Assembly (NCBI GenBank): GCA_001312325.1 | Contig: BBDJ01000018.1 | Coordinates: 33,573-97,572, forward strand | Length of the DNA stretch: 64,000 nucleotides | Reading direction: 5' to 3' | Origin: Lysinibacillus pakistanensis | Lineage (GTDB): Bacteria > Bacillota > Bacilli > Bacillales_A > Planococcaceae | Part shown: one piece after another, positions 61,887 through 64,000 of the stretch | Layout of the letters: every line of letters begins with the position of its first letter | Position numbering within the stretch: the first letter of the stretch is position 1 | The notes under the pieces: model-generated | Told to the model about the DNA's origin: nothing | Seen by the model: the letters and a program-made list of their open reading frames with translations, nothing else | The model's database searches: none | Made by a program: the position numbers and the translations under genes

Positions 61887-63621
61887 TCATGTAAAACGAT
61901 CTACTAATTCGTGCATACGTTCTGCCTCTGAGTGAAGCTCGACTGAGGAATGCATAATAGAAGTGACCGCTGATTTCTGTTCATCAATGGAAGCATTGAT
62001 TTGCTCGGTAGCTGCTGCAGATTCAGTGGCAACACTTGCTATTTCATTAATAGCATTAATAACAATTAAACGATTTTCAGCCATTTCACTCATACCCTGA
62101 TCAAGGGACACAAGATGTGCAGTAATGCCTTGGATGGAATCAGCTAACAATGTAAAAGCATTTTTTTACCTCACTTATAGAAGTAGCTTGTCCCTGTGAA
62201 AGCTGAAGGGTGTGCATCATCTTAGAGTCTGAGCTAGCAGTATCGATTTCGATACGTTTTAATAAATTTCTAACACGATTAGTTGCCTCATTCGTATCCT
62301 CTGATAAATTGCGAACTTCTTCTGCTACAACGGCAAAACCTTTTCCATGTTCACCTGCTCGTGCTGCTTCAATACTTGCATTTAAGGCTAAAAGATTAGT
62401 CTGTTCAGAGATGGAGGTAATTGTTTGTACAACATTATGAATTTCCTCCATTTGTCCTGTTAAGCTCGAGAAGTTTGATCTCAATTCTTCAATGACTTGT
62501 GTAAATTCATGTGAATTTTGCTGTAATATTTCGACCTTTTGTCTACCATTTTCCTGTGAGCTATTAATGTTATTCATATCCTCCGTAATTTCAGCATATT
62601 TTTCTGTTGCATTTGAAATAAGAGAAGACAATTTTTCAACCTTGCTAATGGCCATTTCGGCTTCTTCTGCCTGAATGACAGCTCCTTTCGATATTTCAGT
62701 AATAGCCTGATGGATCTCATCGGCAGAAGCGGTTGTTTCTTCAGTAATAGCGCTAAGCATTTCTGATGAAATTCTCATTTTGCCTGCACTGTCTTTCGTG
62801 TTATCAACCATTTCATTTAAGCTGTGTTTCATATTATTTACATTGCTAGCCAGTATTCCTAATTCATCTTTTGTAGTTATAGGAATATCCTCGCCTGTTA
62901 ATTTCCCTTTAGCAATATCAGAGGTCATCACCATAATTCGGCGTATGTACGAAGTCATTCTGCCAGAGAAGAACCAATATAGGGCAACGCCAATGATTGT
63001 TGCAAGGAAAGTCATAACAACTGTGTAGTAAAGGACATTTTTAGTACCTGCATTAAAATCCATTTCATAAGTACCAGCAGCGATAATCCATCCCCAATGC
63101 TTGTCCGTAGCTACATAGGTAATTTTAGGAGCAACAACATCAGGGTTTGATGGCAATGCCCAGTCATAACGGACATATCCCCCGCCTGCCTTAGCCTCAT
63201 CAATCATTTCACGTACAAAATAGCGACCATCCGTTGTCTGTAGGTCTGAAATATTTTGCCCTTCAAGAGATGGGTGAGTTTCAACTGTTCCATCAGCTTT
63301 AAAGGCATAAAAATAGAAATTTTCACCGTATTTAATGGGGTTATCAATAGATCTTTTATTATCCTCTGTTTTCTTGCCTACTATTTGTGTCCTAGCACGC
63401 TCCTGAGCCTCGGCTAATGTAAGCTTCCCTTGCTGAACTTGCTCATCTAATTCAGCTATTACTTCGAGCATCCCCAATGTCCCATTCTTTAGACTTTGTC
63501 TACCTACCTCATCAATTTCACTTTTTGCCACAAAGTAATTTACCGTACCAACTAAAGTTGTAGGAATCAAAATGACGATAATGGCTAATGTGACAAGTTT
63601 GTTACGGACTGACTTCATCAT
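61887..63621 (-). CDS. Methyl-accepting chemotaxis protein with Cache sensor (one frameshift)
   Basis: This 577-residue chemoreceptor has an N-terminal membrane helix ([19 protein letters not shown]), an extracellular Cache domain ([35 protein letters not shown]), a second helix, HAMP and a long cytoplasmic coiled coil with the hairpin tip [20 protein letters not shown]. The T7 at 62161-62167 must lose one base to add the last 90 residues. I choose ATG 63621 (MMKSVRNK), 8 bp after GGAGG. The sCache_2 type suggests small organic acids as ligand. Confidence 0.93.
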
Positions 63622-63783
63622 GGGCACAACCTCCGTTCCTGTCTAATTATACAAAGTTTTACAAATCCTTAATTTAATTATAATACAAAGGATTTCAATA
63701 AAATAGAAAATTCCGAAAATTAAACGATAATATTTTAAAATAAGGGCAATGTTATATTCTTTTATGATGAATGGAGGATTTGT
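63622..63783. other. Promoter region of the chemoreceptor gene
   Basis: AT-rich upstream region of the leftward chemoreceptor gene; no gene seen. Confidence 0.3.
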
Positions 63784-64000
63784 GACCCTGAAAATTGCTT
63801 AGTTGAGTGTCAAAAATAATTGGTGAGGTACAAACTGCTCAGTTTAAGGAAGAACAACTCGTGTGAGGCGAAAAACTACTTGGTTCCCCTAGAAGAAGCA
63901 CTCTGGTAAGGCTGAAAAAAAGCTCGGCTCCCTAGATCAATCGCTCAGGTAAGGCTGAAAAAAAGCTCGGTTCCCCAGAAGAAGCGCTCAGGTAGTGCTC
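63784..64000. repeat. 43-bp tandem repeat array, runs off the window end
   Basis: About five copies of a 43-bp unit occur with start points at about 63784, 63827, 63867, 63910 and 63953 (steps 43, 40, 43, 43). The best-conserved units begin GGCTGAAAAAAAGCTCGG and end CGCTCAGGTA. Older copies on the left are more diverged. The period is not a multiple of three and no long open frame spans it, so it is unlikely to encode a repetitive protein. Confidence 0.8.

Noticed and set aside
1..64000. CRISPR arrays, tRNA or rRNA genes, intact insertion sequences, prophage
   Set aside because: No regularly spaced identical repeats, cloverleaf or rRNA signatures, transposase or phage structural genes were seen on either strand.

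Overview
The window looks like a chromosomal segment of a low-GC, spore-forming, mesophilic Bacillales bacterium, most likely Lysinibacillus. The evidence is the purA - walRKHIJ - htrA - CxxH/CxxC protein - rlmH gene order, a gamma-type small acid-soluble spore protein, and an M14 endopeptidase whose LysM-LysM-M14 layout and repaired length of 396 residues match endopeptidase I of Bacillus (Lysinibacillus) sphaericus. No rRNA, tRNA, CRISPR array or intact transposase gene was seen.

A technical point shapes the whole annotation. About half of the genes, including the essential walR and walK, are broken by frameshifts. Almost all of these lie in A or T runs of 7-8, where removing one base (occasionally two) restores the family-typical reading frame. 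A handful lie in short runs (GG, CC, CCCC, GGGG, AAA) where adding one base restores it. After these corrections the gene lengths come out divisible by three and the proteins have normal lengths. I therefore treat them as sequencing or assembly errors and give each gene as one CDS spanning all its pieces.

Layout. 1-12.5 kb is the origin-side core: purA (5' truncated by the window edge), a YitT membrane protein, a LysM/M23 cell-wall peptidase, the WalRK two-component operon with walH, walI and walJ, the HtrA protease, a tiny CxxH/CxxC protein and rlmH. A dense cluster of DnaA boxes sits between htrA and rlmH. 12.5-19.5 kb is accessory DNA. It starts at the rlmH 3' end, where an 18-bp sequence is directly repeated 1.19 kb downstream, as in SCC-type attachment sites. 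It carries AraC and MerR regulators, a C45-family acyltransferase, a truncated hydrolase, and a Fur-box-controlled AraC regulator / siderophore-binding lipoprotein pair. 19.8-33 kb holds a TerD-vWA protein, a zinc-ribbon/LRR membrane protein, a spore protein, two divergent ECF sigma/anti-sigma pairs, mqo, an ankyrin protein and a bactofilin-like protein.

33-49.2 kb is the most interesting part: a sigma-54-controlled catabolic island. Two textbook -24/-12 promoters drive (a) VOC protein, two SDRs and a complete TRAP transporter (DctPQM), and (b) a four-subunit acetoin-dehydrogenase-like complex (E1alpha, E1beta, E2, E3), a third SDR, an aldehyde dehydrogenase and an AroE-like dehydrogenase. 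A PAS-AAA+ enhancer-binding activator lies between the two operons, similar TGATG/CATCA inverted repeats lie about 70 bp upstream of both promoters, and rpoN itself closes the island. The gene set suggests uptake of a small hydroxylated acid, its oxidation by SDRs, TPP-dependent cleavage to acyl-CoA plus aldehyde, and oxidation of the aldehyde. The substrate is unknown.

49.4-64 kb contains a MarR regulator, a PadR-controlled HAAS/membrane protein operon, endopeptidase I, a hybrid histidine kinase - CheR methyltransferase - response-regulator phosphatase set resembling RsbK-RsbM-RsbY of Bacillus cereus (with no sigB in view), a second HAAS membrane protein, an Eis-type acetyltransferase, a PsiE protein, a chemoreceptor, and a 43-bp tandem repeat at the window end.
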